This document shows positions 8,266 to 17,062 of a DNA stretch of 64,000 nt, piece after piece (the stretch's first letter is position 1; each line of letters opens with the position of its first letter). Position numbers and translations under genes: made by a program. The DNA is from Aldehydirespirator sp965116665 (GTDB lineage: Bacteria; Actinomycetota; Acidimicrobiia; Acidimicrobiales; Aldehydirespiratoraceae). Location of the stretch: NCBI GenBank assembly GCA_965116665.1, contig OZ220709.1, positions 806,001-870,000 of the forward strand, given 5' to 3'. The notes below the pieces were generated by a model. The model saw only the letters and a program-made list of their open reading frames with translations, searched no databases and had not been told where the DNA came from.

Positions 8266-9362
8266 ACGGCGAGAAGCCTCTGGCCACGGCTGACATCGAT
8301 GATGTGGTGGTCGAGTTCAGCGAGGCGGTGCCCGCTCGTCGTATGACCAACGAGGACTCGCTGGCCACCGTTCTGCTGGTGAGCCGTCTGTCCGGGGCGG
8401 GTGTCCGTCCATTCAAGGCGTCGGAGTTCTGGCGACTGCTCGAGCGCCTCGGTGGCGACCCGGGCACCGCCCCAGGGTCTGCTGGTGCAGGGCCGAGCCT
8501 CATTCTCGGTCAGAGCGAGGAGCAACTGGTCACCGACCACGGTTTGGCCGAGGATCTCGTCGATCGCATCTCTCGGCTCATGAACCGTGCCACGGCTCTG
8601 GCGTTCGAGCTTGACCGGCTTGAGCAGTCGGGTATCAGGACCCTCACCGTCTACGACGAGCATTATCCGCGACAGTGGCTGGGCCGACTCGGAGCCAAGG
8701 CACCCCCGCTGGTGCATGGCGCTGGTGTCCTTGAGCTGCTCAACACACGCGGGTTGGGGGTGGTCGGCAGTCGCGATGTGTCCCAAGAAGGGGGCGAGGT
8801 GGCCAAAGAGGTCGCCCGGCTCGCGGCTCGGCGGGGCCTGCCGCTGACGTCGGGAGGCGCCCGGGGCGTGGATCAACTCGCCATGGATGTGGCCTTCGAG
8901 GCAGGTGGAGCCGTCGTCGGAGTCCTGGCCGAGTCGCTGTCGCGCAAGTTGAAGGGTCCCGACGTGCGCCGGGCCGTCTACGACGGCAGCACAGTCATGT
9001 GCACGCCGTACAGCCCTGACGCCCCGTTCAGCGCCGGCAACGCCATGGGCCGCAACAAGCTCATCTACGCGCAGGCTGCGCTCACCGTGGTCGTCGCCAG
9101 CGACGAGGGCTCCGGCGGCACCTGGTCCGGCGCAACCGAAGCTCTCAAGCATGGCTACGGAACGGTGGCCGTGTGGCGCGGCGACGGCGAAGGTCCAGGC
9201 AATGCGCCTCTCCAACAGCGAGGCGCGCTGCCGGTGTCGAGCCCCGATGACATCGAGTCCCTCCTAGACAGCCCACCGGCATTGGCCCTCGAACCGGACC
9301 CAGAGGCTCGGGCGAGCACTGACGGGCAGCAGTCCCTGTTCGCCGTCAAACCGCCTGGGTAG
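8262..9362 (+). CDS. DprA/Smf-like DNA-binding Rossmann protein
   Basis: A 366-residue protein with the DprA Rossmann-like core. GVVGSRDVSQEG opens the fold, then SGGARGVDQLAMD, GNAMGRNKLIYAQA and GTWSGATEALKHG. Canonical DprA loads RecA on single-stranded DNA during transformation. This copy sits beside a phosphoribosyltransferase tail and other defence-type genes, away from the usual topA/rnhB neighbourhood, and its N-terminal about 120 residues are not typical. I therefore regard it as an accessory, probably defence-associated, homologue. Its ATG overlaps the preceding stop. The C-terminus ends in QQSLFAVKPPG. Confidence 0.78.
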   Translation: MNGEKPLATADIDDVVVEFSEAVPARRMTNEDSLATVLLVSRLSGAGVRPFKASEFWRLLERLGGDPGTAPGSAGAGPSLILGQSEEQLVTDHGLAEDLVDRISRLMNRATALAFELDRLEQSGIRTLTVYDEHYPRQWLGRLGAKAPPLVHGAGVLELLNTRGLGVVGSRDVSQEGGEVAKEVARLAARRGLPLTSGGARGVDQLAMDVAFEAGGAVVGVLAESLSRKLKGPDVRRAVYDGSTVMCTPYSPDAPFSAGNAMGRNKLIYAQAALTVVVASDEGSGGTWSGATEALKHGYGTVAVWRGDGEGPGNAPLQQRGALPVSSPDDIESLLDSPPALALEPDPEARASTDGQQSLFAVKPPG

Positions 9363-9420
9363 CCGCGAGGCAGGTTGGCGCGCTGGTGAACCGGTGCCGC
9401 GGCGGAGCGTGTAGGAGCCG

Positions 9421-9790
9421 TCAGCGGTCGAAGTAGTCGGGACCTCTCGTGCCGCGATGGGCGGGCCGGAACGAACGGCCCGAATCCTCGATCTCATCGG
9501 CGATGCTGTGGGCGTCGGCGGCCGTCAAGTCACCGTCAGCGACGGCGGTCCGGAGAATGTGGATCACCCTACTCTGCGACACTCGGCTCAGCAGGCCCGC
9601 CGAGCCAGGTCTCCCGGAGGATGTCGGAGCAATGAGATTCGCCCGCCCGTTCAGCTGACTCGATTTCGGCGCGGACTCCTGTGGTCCATCTGGGCTCTGG
9701 TCGGTGGCCGTGACAGGCCTGAAGAACGTCCAAGCGCTCGACTGCCGCGAAGTGGCGAAGCGTCACAGCGTCATGAAGCACAGGGCCCAT
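9421..9790 (-). pseudogene. PIN-domain-like toxin gene with internal deletion
   Basis: An N-terminal piece reads MGPVLHDAVTLRHFAAVERL...PEPRWTTGVRAEIE and stops at 9569. A C-terminal piece in another frame reads ILRTAVADGDLTAADAHSIADEIE...RSFRPAH and ends at 9421. Together they resemble the two ends of a PIN-like protein that commonly follows an HTH-ImmA gene. About 70 central residues and the frame are lost. It lies 22 bases after the HTH-ImmA stop, so it was probably the second gene of that operon. Confidence 0.5.
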
Positions 9791-9812
9791 GAGCCGATGG
9801 TACGAGTCGATG

Positions 9813-11012
9813 TCAGGCTGCTACGGGATCCTCATCAAAGCCTTGGAGCGTCACGTCGGGCGGATCCTCGGGGATCGAGTAGTCGCTGTCGATGGCCTGG
9901 GCTGTCTCGGGCCCAGTCGAGTTCAGTGTCTCGATCATGTCGTCCACATCAACGTCAAGCAGCCGTGCCAAGGGTCCCGCCCCGACGGTTCCATCCAGAG
10001 CACCGTGCATGCACCTGATGGTCAGCAGCGTTGGCGGACGCCTTTCGGGCTTCGCCCCCCGCGCCGCCAGCAGGCTTCGGGCGAGGTCGTCGTTGTCGAG
10101 GTTCTCTATCAGACTGGCCCACCTGATCCTCCGCAGACGGTCCCGTCCTTCGGCGTTGATGATGCCGAGGTTGTGGAGGCGGTAGATGAGCGTCTCGTAG
10201 CTCACGCCGAAGTTCACAAGCATCCGCGCCAGGCTCTCCGCTCCGCGGCCGTGCTGGTCGATGATGTCGTTGATCTCCGGTTCGGGCACCAAGAAGGCGG
10301 CCGCGAAGGCATTGGCCAGCCGCTCTTCGTCGGAACGGGCCCGCAGGTCCCTGTCGATCGTGATTGTCGTCCCATCGTTGTTGAGTATGTGTCCCAACTC
10401 GTGGGCCAAAGTGAAGAGAGCCCTGGATCTGAACTGGTCGGCGTTCACGAGGATGAAGGAGAACTCCGAGTCGGTTATCGACAGGCCCAGAGGTGCGTCA
10501 TCGCCCAGGCTCTCGACCATCACGTCTATACCCAGGTTGGCCTCGATGGATGTGGCAAGTTCCGACAGGCGATCCTCGCGGTTGGCTGCCGGAGCCACCT
10601 GCTGCCGAGCCCAGTCGGCGAGAGCGTTGGCATGCTGCAGCCACTTCGACTTCTGTGAGGGAGGCTCATGGGTGCAGGAGCGAGCGGGGTGGCCTCCGTC
10701 GGCAAGCACCTGGTGCAACTCCGCGAGGGCCGTGAGCCGCATCGTCGAGTCCTGGCTTGCGGTGTCGTCGCCGTGGGTACGGTGCGCAACCGGAAGCCGT
10801 CCCAGGAGCGAGTCAGGCTCCAGGATCGCGAGCTGCGACACGCCCAAGAACTCCGCGATGACTCCGAGTTCGTCGGCTTTGACACTCCTACGGCCGTGTT
10901 CAAGGTTGGACACGGCGCTGGCGTCCACGCCCAGCACGCCAGCGAGATCCGCGGCCCTGAGTCCCGCGGCCTCTCTCAGTCGCCGGATTTGACGACCGAT
11001 GGACATGTCCAC
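9813..11012 (-). CDS. XRE HTH-ImmA/IrrE zinc peptidase (toxin-antitoxin or phage-repressor type)
   Basis: A 399-residue protein with a Cro/C1 helix-turn-helix at residues about 5-65 and an ImmA/IrrE peptidase domain. The zinc site is FTLAHELGHIL with the downstream acidic ligand in SDEERLANAFAAAFLVP. The family combines DNA binding with proteolysis of a repressor or antitoxin. The GTG start at 11012 lies 8 bases after a good -10, so the mRNA is probably leaderless; the in-frame ATG at 11006 is the alternative. Its usual partner, a PIN-like protein, follows but is broken. It may be autoregulated through the inverted repeat in its promoter. Confidence 0.85.
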   Translation of the reverse strand: MDMSIGRQIRRLREAAGLRAADLAGVLGVDASAVSNLEHGRRSVKADELGVIAEFLGVSQLAILEPDSLLGRLPVAHRTHGDDTASQDSTMRLTALAELHQVLADGGHPARSCTHEPPSQKSKWLQHANALADWARQQVAPAANREDRLSELATSIEANLGIDVMVESLGDDAPLGLSITDSEFSFILVNADQFRSRALFTLAHELGHILNNDGTTITIDRDLRARSDEERLANAFAAAFLVPEPEINDIIDQHGRGAESLARMLVNFGVSYETLIYRLHNLGIINAEGRDRLRRIRWASLIENLDNDDLARSLLAARGAKPERRPPTLLTIRCMHGALDGTVGAGPLARLLDVDVDDMIETLNSTGPETAQAIDSDYSIPEDPPDVTLQGFDEDPVAA

Positions 11013-11020
11013 AACTGGAC

Positions 11021-11050
11021 AGTATCCGCGAAACTTGCGGAAATCGCAAG
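11021..11050 (-). promoter_or_regulatory. Promoter of HTH-ImmA gene with embedded inverted repeat
   Basis: On the minus strand TTGCGA (11049-11044) and GATACT (11026-11021) are spaced by 17. CTTGCG/CGCAAG arms at 11034-11039 and 11045-11050 overlap the -35 and could be the operator for the HTH protein. Confidence 0.5.
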
Positions 11051-11087
11051 TCTTTGTCGGCTGAAGCCTCGCAAGGCCGGTGCCTGG

Positions 11088-13031
11088 CTAGGGGACTCGG
11101 GCTAGGAACCAGCGGGTTGGCAGTGCCTGATTGACGTCGCCGGGATGGCTGGCCCACACGGCCACCCGGGCGATCACGAAGTCTTGGCCTACGGCGAACT
11201 CGGTCCAGACCGTTTCCTCATCGATCCCGAAAGCGTCGGCCAGGCTCTCCCAGCCCCACCGGCTGCCGCCAGCCGACCAGCCCACCCACTGCTCCGGCCA
11301 CTTGGCATCGCCAGCGGTGGATCCCCCCGACTGGGCGGCCGCCATCCCAAGGACAAATGCCATGTCGTCGCCGGTGAAGGTCACGAGATCGGCACCGGTG
11401 TCGGGATCCTCGAACGCCAGCCCGATCGTCTGGCCCTCGCTCACCTGGCGCACCCCATCAGGTGGCGTGCCGGACTGCATGTCCTCGGGGCCGAACACAT
11501 AGACCGCCCTGTCCTCATCCAGATCCCAAAGCGTGAGGCCACCTTCGGGCTCGTTGTAGCGCAACTCGTAGCCGTCCCTGTAGACCCGACTCACCACCGG
11601 CTCGCTGCTGAGCACGGGCGAGACCCCCGGTACCGCAGTCGCGGTGAGGACGAGACCCGCGGGACCCGCAACCGGAAGGCCCGGATCACGGAGGCCTTCA
11701 ATGGTCGCTACCGTTTCCGGCGCTTCACCGAGGCCGGCCCGCTGGACCGCCAGCGACGGGCCGGCACCGGGCGTGACCGTCCAGATCGTGCCGTCGGCCG
11801 AGACCGTCCCGGCGAAGAAACCGGGCCCTAGCGATGGCCCCTCGCTCCACGTAAGCCCGTCAGGTGAGCTGAGCACCGTTCCACCCGAGTCATCGACCGC
11901 GGTCAGCACGAATCCCTCACCGGTAGATGCGGCCGACGTAATCAAGCTCTCGAAGCTGGCTGCCACCTCGCCGGACGCGCCGTCGCTCACATAGAAGCGG
12001 GTTTGAAGGATGTCGAACGGGTTGGACAAGTCGAACATCTCATCGAAGGTGATGCCGACTTCGTCGTAAGTCAGATCCAGCTCGTCGTAGGTCAGGTCGG
12101 GCTCATCGTTGATGAAGACGGCGCCGTAGGTCGCGACGAGGCTGAACGCAGTGGAAGTCCAGTCGGAATAGGGATACGGGGCGCCGGCATCGATCAGCGT
12201 GAATGACACGCCGTCGGGGGTGGGCAAGCTGAAGATCACCTTCTTGCCGGACGGCAACAGACCGAGATCGTCGAGAAGCGCCTGACCATCGAAGCTCGGC
12301 AGGGCCACCAGCAACACCACGATCTGCTCGCCCGACACCAGCACCGACGATGCCCGCAAGCTTTGGCCCGCGTACGGAGACGACGCTTCAGAAGGCACGT
12401 CGATGGCCACCTCTGTCCAGGTGGAGCCCTCATCGTCGGTGAAGAACACCCGATCAGGTCCGAAGTCGGCTCGATCGACATCGGGGATCCGGCCGGTCAC
12501 GACCCAGCGGTCCGCTGAGATGTTGACCTGGTCGGGGAACAAGTCCGCGGGAATGGGGACCTCGGCCCAGTCCACGCCGTTCGCGGAGACAACGACCCGC
12601 TGGCCGAAGAATCCCTGCCCGTCGCCGTCGTTCCACGCCCGGGCGATCACCCGCCCGTCGCCCACCGACTGGAGCTTGAAGAGATCATCGAAGCCCGGAT
12701 CGAACTCGACCCACTCCAGCACCGGGCCCGAAGGAGCATGCTGAGGCGCAGTGGTCGGCGGGGCAGGCGCCAGGCCCTGTGCCGTCCCATCGGCCTCCGA
12801 TTCGCCAGCATCAACCTCTTCCGAGTCGGTGAGGGGCGCTTCACCGGACGAGTCCGAGTCGGGTTCTGGTTCCGATCCCGGATCGGGTGCTGCAGGTTTA
12901 CTGGTGGTGGCGCCGTCGTGCGCGGGGGCCTCGTCTTGGCTGCAGCCGGTCACGCTACCCATAGCAAGAACCAGCGACGCGGCTGCGGCCGCGATCGCAA
13001 ACGTCGCCGCACGCACGCCCCTCAAGGACAT
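11088..13031 (-). CDS. Secreted lipoprotein with sialidase-type Asp-box repeats
   Basis: A 647-residue exported protein. The N-terminus has a signal peptide ending in a lipobox (VTGC), then a low-complexity linker rich in Asp, Glu, Ser and Pro. The body contains repeated S/T-x-D-x-G-x-T/D-W elements, such as SANGVDWAEV, TDDEGSTWTEV and SSPDGLTWSEG. These are Asp-boxes typical of beta-propellers. A short acidic tandem repeat (DEPDLTYDELDLTYDE) occurs mid-protein. No catalytic residues of a sialidase are evident, so a binding or scaffold role on the outer face of the membrane is more likely than glycosidase activity. The function is unknown. Confidence 0.7.
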   Translation of the reverse strand: MSLRGVRAATFAIAAAAASLVLAMGSVTGCSQDEAPAHDGATTSKPAAPDPGSEPEPDSDSSGEAPLTDSEEVDAGESEADGTAQGLAPAPPTTAPQHAPSGPVLEWVEFDPGFDDLFKLQSVGDGRVIARAWNDGDGQGFFGQRVVVSANGVDWAEVPIPADLFPDQVNISADRWVVTGRIPDVDRADFGPDRVFFTDDEGSTWTEVAIDVPSEASSPYAGQSLRASSVLVSGEQIVVLLVALPSFDGQALLDDLGLLPSGKKVIFSLPTPDGVSFTLIDAGAPYPYSDWTSTAFSLVATYGAVFINDEPDLTYDELDLTYDEVGITFDEMFDLSNPFDILQTRFYVSDGASGEVAASFESLITSAASTGEGFVLTAVDDSGGTVLSSPDGLTWSEGPSLGPGFFAGTVSADGTIWTVTPGAGPSLAVQRAGLGEAPETVATIEGLRDPGLPVAGPAGLVLTATAVPGVSPVLSSEPVVSRVYRDGYELRYNEPEGGLTLWDLDEDRAVYVFGPEDMQSGTPPDGVRQVSEGQTIGLAFEDPDTGADLVTFTGDDMAFVLGMAAAQSGGSTAGDAKWPEQWVGWSAGGSRWGWESLADAFGIDEETVWTEFAVGQDFVIARVAVWASHPGDVNQALPTRWFLARVP

Positions 13032-13121
13032 CGTCAGACCCCGGTTACGTGCTGACCTTGTCTTGATGCCCGGAGGCTACTTCCGGTCAACAAACTCGAT
13101 GTTGGGTTCGCGACGGGAGGC

Positions 13122-13559
13122 CTATTCGCGGTTCCAGGCCTCGACCTCGGGGTCGAGGGTGTGGTAGTCGGCTGCGTCGTGGACGAAGACGGCCCGCTCG
13201 GTGCGCAAGCCCGTGGGCAGGTCCAGAGTTCCGGCGCAGATCGCTATGCGGTCGGTCTGGTCCGGTGGGCCCTCCATCACCTTCCAGAACACCGACCCGC
13301 CGCACTCTCGGCAGAAGCCGTAGGCCACGTTGCGATCATCGGCGGGGCGGTGCCAGGCCAGGGTGGCGTCCGAGGTGAGACTCAGGTCGGAACGCTTGCA
13401 TCCCGCCGCCGCCATGTGGTGGCCGGTCCAGCGGCGGCAGCGCCAGCAATGGCAGTTCCAGACCTGGCGGATCGGGCCGTGCACCTCGTAGCTCACGCCA
13501 CCGCACAGGCAGTGGCCCGAAGGCGGGGAGCCGGGCTCGGTCCAGGCGTTCTCAGTCAC
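13122..13559 (-). CDS. GFA/CENP-V-family zinc protein
   Basis: A 145-residue protein of the glutathione-dependent formaldehyde-activating (GFA) fold. Zinc-binding cysteines appear as CLCGG near the N-terminus, CHCWRCRRWTG, and CRECGG later. Family members bind formaldehyde adducts of thiols or simply zinc; most are uncharacterised. A GTG at 13559 with GAAGGG upstream was preferred to the more distant ATG at 13616, because the family core starts shortly after it. It is divergent from betA. Demethylation reactions release formaldehyde, so a role in formaldehyde handling would make sense here, but that is inference only. Confidence 0.75.
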   Translation of the reverse strand: MTENAWTEPGSPPSGHCLCGGVSYEVHGPIRQVWNCHCWRCRRWTGHHMAAAGCKRSDLSLTSDATLAWHRPADDRNVAYGFCRECGGSVFWKVMEGPPDQTDRIAICAGTLDLPTGLRTERAVFVHDAADYHTLDPEVEAWNRE

Positions 13560-13656
13560 GGCAGTCCCTTCGGAGTCGGGGCCGGCAGCGGTAGGGTCGC
13601 GATTGTTGCACGGCACGGGGACGACCGGCGTCCCGGCGCGAGCTCTCGAGGTGACG

Positions 13657-15348
13657 ATGGCAGACCCCGACCGCGGCTACGACTACGTGATCGTGGGCGG
13701 GGGCTCGGCCGGCTGCGCGCTCGCCAACCGTCTCAGCGCCGATCCCGGAACCTCGGTGCTGTTGCTCGAGGCGGGCCGGCGGGACTGGCGCTTCGACGTG
13801 TACATCCACATGCCGGCAGCCCTGTCGTTCCCCATCGGCAACCGGCTCTACGACTGGCAGTACACCTCCGAGCCCGAACCCCACATGGGCGGGCGCCGCG
13901 TCTACCACGCCCGGGGCAAGGTCCTGGGCGGCTCCTCCAGCATCAACGGCATGATCTTCCAGCGGGGCAACCCCCTCGACTACGAGCGTTGGGCCGCAGA
14001 CGAGGGCATGGAGCGCTGGGACTACGCCCACTGCCTTCCCTACTTCAAGCGCTTGGAGAACTGCCTGGCCGGAGACGACCACAGCGGCCCCGAGCGCACC
14101 CGGGGTCGCTACCGGGGCGGCGAAGGCCCCCTGGTACTGGAGCGGGGGCCGGCCCTCAACCCCCTGTTCGAGGCCTTCCTGGAGGCCACCGAGCAGGCCG
14201 GGCATCGGAGGACCACCGACGTCAACGGCTACCGCCAGGAGGGGTTCGCCGCTTTCGACCGCAATGTTCACCGGGGCCGGCGCCTCAGCGCAGCCCGGGC
14301 CTACCTGCACCCCGTGCTGCACCGCCCCAACCTCCGTCTGATCACCCGGGCCCTGACCACCAGGATCCTCTTCGAGGGCACCCGGGCCACCGGCGTGGAG
14401 TACGTCAAGGGCGGTCGAACCCGCACCGTCCCCGCCGGTGAGGTGATCTGCTGCGGCGGCTCCATCAACTCGCCCCAGCTGCTGCAGCTCTCCGGGGTCG
14501 GTCCCGCCGGCCTGCTGCGAGACCACGGCGTGGACGTCGTCGCCGACGTGCCCGCCATCGGCGCAAACCTCCAGGACCATCTGGAGGTGTACGTGCAGTA
14601 CGCCTGCAAGCAGCCGGTGTCGATGCAGCCCAACCTGGCCTACTGGCGCCGGCCCTGGATAGGCCTGCAGTGGCTGGCCCGGCGCGGCCCCGGCGCCACC
14701 AACCACTTCGAGGCGGGCGGCTTCATCCGCAGCAACGACGGCGTCGCCTACCCGAACCTGATGTTCCACTTCCTGCCCATCGCGGTGCGCTACGACGGCT
14801 CGGTGCCCGAGGGCGGCCACGGCTACCAGGTGCACGTCGGACCGATGTACAGCAACTCGCGGGGGACGGTGCAGATCACCTCCGCAGATCCCCGCGCCAA
14901 GCCTGCGCTGCGCTTCAACTACCTGTCCACCGACGAGGACCGCCGCGAATGGGTGGAGGCGCTGCGCCACGCCCGCCACATCCTCGGCCAGCCGGCCATG
15001 GACCGGTTCAACGGCGGCGAGGTGTCTCCCGGCCCCGAGGTGAGCAGCGACGACGAGATCCTCGACTGGGTGCGCCGCGACGCCGAGACCGCCCTGCATC
15101 CCTCGTGCACCGCCCGCATGGGCCTGGGCGAGGACTCGGCCCTGCATCCCGACACGCTGGAGGTTCACGCCACCAGGGGGCTGCGGGTGGTGGACGCGTC
15201 GTCGATGCCGTACGTCACCAACGGCAACATCTACGCGCCGGTGATGATGCTGGCCGAGAAGGCCGCCGACCTGATACGGGGCGACACCCCCCTGCCCCCC
15301 GATCCGGTGGACTTCTACGAAGCGGGCCGCTCGAGGGGTGTGACGTAA
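13657..15348 (+). CDS. betA: Choline dehydrogenase (GMC oxidoreductase)
   Basis: A 563-residue GMC flavoenzyme. It has the FAD motif VIVGGGSAGCALANRL, the GMC signatures GKVLGGSSSINGMIFQRG and GGSINSPQLLQLSGVGP, and the C-terminal LRVVDASSMP segment. The stretch from NLQDHLEVYVQY through NHFEAGGFIRS closely follows bacterial BetA, which supports choline over other alcohols. The enzyme oxidises choline to betaine aldehyde and can continue to glycine betaine, passing electrons to the respiratory chain. The ATG at 13657 has GAGGTG just upstream. A TAGGGT -10-like hexamer at 13592-13597 could start the mRNA. It would feed the betaine demethylation systems at both ends of this region. No betaine aldehyde dehydrogenase gene lies next to it. 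Confidence 0.85.
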   Translation: MADPDRGYDYVIVGGGSAGCALANRLSADPGTSVLLLEAGRRDWRFDVYIHMPAALSFPIGNRLYDWQYTSEPEPHMGGRRVYHARGKVLGGSSSINGMIFQRGNPLDYERWAADEGMERWDYAHCLPYFKRLENCLAGDDHSGPERTRGRYRGGEGPLVLERGPALNPLFEAFLEATEQAGHRRTTDVNGYRQEGFAAFDRNVHRGRRLSAARAYLHPVLHRPNLRLITRALTTRILFEGTRATGVEYVKGGRTRTVPAGEVICCGGSINSPQLLQLSGVGPAGLLRDHGVDVVADVPAIGANLQDHLEVYVQYACKQPVSMQPNLAYWRRPWIGLQWLARRGPGATNHFEAGGFIRSNDGVAYPNLMFHFLPIAVRYDGSVPEGGHGYQVHVGPMYSNSRGTVQITSADPRAKPALRFNYLSTDEDRREWVEALRHARHILGQPAMDRFNGGEVSPGPEVSSDDEILDWVRRDAETALHPSCTARMGLGEDSALHPDTLEVHATRGLRVVDASSMPYVTNGNIYAPVMMLAEKAADLIRGDTPLPPDPVDFYEAGRSRGVT

Positions 15349-15360
15349 ATCACACCCCTT
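15336..15360. promoter_or_regulatory. CRP-type palindrome TGTGA-N6-TCACA over the betA stop
   Basis: TGTGA at 15339-15343 and TCACA at 15350-15354 flank CGTAAA, and the arms extend to AGGGGTGTGA/TCACACCCCT. It is either a site for a CRP/GlxR-family regulator of the following gene or a terminator hairpin without a T-run. Confidence 0.45.
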
Positions 15361-15455
15361 CTGACCTCGAAACGAGTGTGATTCAACCTCCGTGGTGAAA
15401 GAATGAGACCGCTCACCGCAGTGGTGGAGCACAGAGGAAAAGAGGAGGTCCGAGA

Positions 15456-15605
15456 ATGAGTTCGATTCCCCTCTGCAACATAGTGACCACGCCCTCGCAG
15501 GTGTGGCGAGAAGCTCTGGGCCCGGGCTACGCCGTCGGCGTCGCCGAGGGTCTGCTGAGGGTGGCCGGCGACGCGGCCGGTCGCCCCTACCGGGCCCACC
15601 GCTGA
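15456..15605 (+). CDS. Small protein of 49 residues, unknown function
   Basis: The frame starts MSSIPLCNIVTTPSQVW and ends in GRPYRAHR. The ATG has a near-perfect AGGAGG at 15443-15448 with 7 bases spacing, which is stronger than most genes in the window. It lies between a CRP-type palindrome and a GC-rich hairpin, upstream of metY. I recognise no family. It could be a genuine small protein or a leader peptide for the sulfur gene downstream; the single cysteine gives no clear cysteine-codon run of the kind known from attenuation leaders. Confidence 0.5.
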   Translation: MSSIPLCNIVTTPSQVWREALGPGYAVGVAEGLLRVAGDAAGRPYRAHR

Positions 15606-15610
15606 CACAT

Positions 15611-15633
15611 CGCCGGCCCCGCGTGGGCCGGCG
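15611..15633 (+). terminator. GC-rich hairpin after the 49-residue gene
   Basis: CGCCGGCCC and GGGCCGGCG pair perfectly around a 5-base loop, 5 bases after the stop. There is no T-run. It may terminate or attenuate transcription before metY. Confidence 0.4.
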
Positions 15634-15744
15634 CAAAGATCCCTCCAGAGGGACCGACATCCCTCAAACAAGCTCGAGGCCCCGCCAGGCTCGGTTTCCC
15701 CCCAATGGCCGGCACGGCGAGGGCCTCGACGCGTCCGGAGGGCG

Positions 15745-15750
15745 TAGGCT
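15745..15750 (+). promoter_or_regulatory. -10 box of metY, leaderless type
   Basis: TAGGCT lies 7 bases before the GTG start of metY, so transcription would begin at or next to the start codon. Confidence 0.4.
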
Positions 15751-15757
15751 CGCGGGC

Positions 15758-17050
15758 GTGGTAGAGCCCGACTTCCTGCGATTCGACACTCTGAGCCTGC
15801 ACGCCGGCCAGCACAGTGATCCAACCACCGGGGCCCGAGCGGTTCCCATCTACTTCACCACCTCGTACTCCTTCGAGGACACCGACCACGCAGCCGGGCT
15901 GTTCAACCTGGAGATTCCGGGCCACATCTACTCGCGGATCTCCAATCCCACCGTGGCCGTCCTGGAGGAGCGCATCGCCGCGCTGGAGGGCGGTGTGGGC
16001 TCGGTGGCCACCGCCAGCGGCCAGGCCGCGTTCTTCCTGGCCGTGGCCACGCTGATGGACTCGGGCTCGCACATAGTGGCCAGCCGCAATATCTACGGCG
16101 GCACCCACAACATGCTCAACCTCACCCTCCGGCGCTTCGGCATCAGCACCACCTTCGTCGATCCCCGCCGCCCCGACGACTTCGCGGCCGCCATCGGCGC
16201 TGACACCCGGCTCGTGTTCGCGGAGACGCTCGGCAATCCCGGGATCGAGGTGCTGGACATACCGGCAGTGGCCGAGGTCGCCCACCAGCACCGGCTCCCG
16301 CTGATGGTCGACGCCACCTTCTCGACGCCGTACCTGATCCAGGCCCTCGAGCACGGCGCCGACATCGTCATGCACTCGGCTACCAAGTTCCTGGGCGGCC
16401 ACGGCGTGGCCCTCGGAGGCGTGCTCGTGGACGGAGGACACTTCGACTGGGACGCCTCGGGCCTGTTCGGCACCATCACCGAGCCCTACGCCGGCTATCA
16501 CGGCATCAGCTTCAGCGACGAGTTCGGCCCCAGCGCCTTCATCAGCCGGGCCCGGGTCGAGGGGCTGCGCGACTTCGGAGCCTGCATGAGCCCGGCCAAC
16601 GCCTTCCAGATCCTTCAGGGGATCGAGACGCTGCCGCTGCGGATGCAGCGCCATGTGGCCAACACCGCCTCGGTGGTGGAGGCGCTGGCCGCCAACGACG
16701 CCGTCAGCTGGGTCAAGTACCCGTCGATGCCCGACCACCCCGACCACGATCTGGCCCGCCGGCTCTACCCCCGCGGCACCGGCGCCATCTTGAGCTTCGG
16801 CATCGCAGGCGGGCGCGAGGCCGGAGCCAAGTTCATCTCCGCGGTTCGCCTGGCGTCGCACCTGGCCAACGTCGGCGACGCCAAGACCCTGGTGATCCAC
16901 CCGGCCAGCACCACCCATCAGCAGATGTCGGCCGAGGATCTGGCTGCGGCCGGAGTGGGTGAGGACCTGGTGCGCATCTCGGTCGGGCTGGAGGATCCCC
17001 GAGACATCATCGAAGACCTCGAGCGGGCCCTCAAGGCCTCCCAGCGCTAG
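15758..17050 (+). CDS. metY: O-acetylhomoserine sulfhydrylase (PLP, Cys/Met metabolism family)
   Basis: A 430-residue PLP enzyme of the cystathionine gamma-synthase family. YSRISNPTVAVLEERIAALEGG, the substrate-loop segment NIYGGTHNM, and SATKFLGGHG with the PLP lysine are all present, and the length matches MetY rather than the shorter MetB. It makes homocysteine from O-acetylhomoserine and sulfide. The GTG start is fixed by a -10 box 7 bases upstream and by the family N-terminus (FDTLSLHAGQ). An alpha/beta hydrolase gene follows after 12 bases and is probably co-transcribed. It is not an obvious MetX. Confidence 0.85.
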   Translation: MVEPDFLRFDTLSLHAGQHSDPTTGARAVPIYFTTSYSFEDTDHAAGLFNLEIPGHIYSRISNPTVAVLEERIAALEGGVGSVATASGQAAFFLAVATLMDSGSHIVASRNIYGGTHNMLNLTLRRFGISTTFVDPRRPDDFAAAIGADTRLVFAETLGNPGIEVLDIPAVAEVAHQHRLPLMVDATFSTPYLIQALEHGADIVMHSATKFLGGHGVALGGVLVDGGHFDWDASGLFGTITEPYAGYHGISFSDEFGPSAFISRARVEGLRDFGACMSPANAFQILQGIETLPLRMQRHVANTASVVEALAANDAVSWVKYPSMPDHPDHDLARRLYPRGTGAILSFGIAGGREAGAKFISAVRLASHLANVGDAKTLVIHPASTTHQQMSAEDLAAAGVGEDLVRISVGLEDPRDIIEDLERALKASQR

Positions 17051-17062
17051 AGGACCCGCGGC

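Noticed and set aside
15336..15360. Classic intrinsic terminator for betA
   Set aside because: The stem is good but no T-run follows, and its conserved centre recurs at 17876, so a regulatory site is at least as likely.
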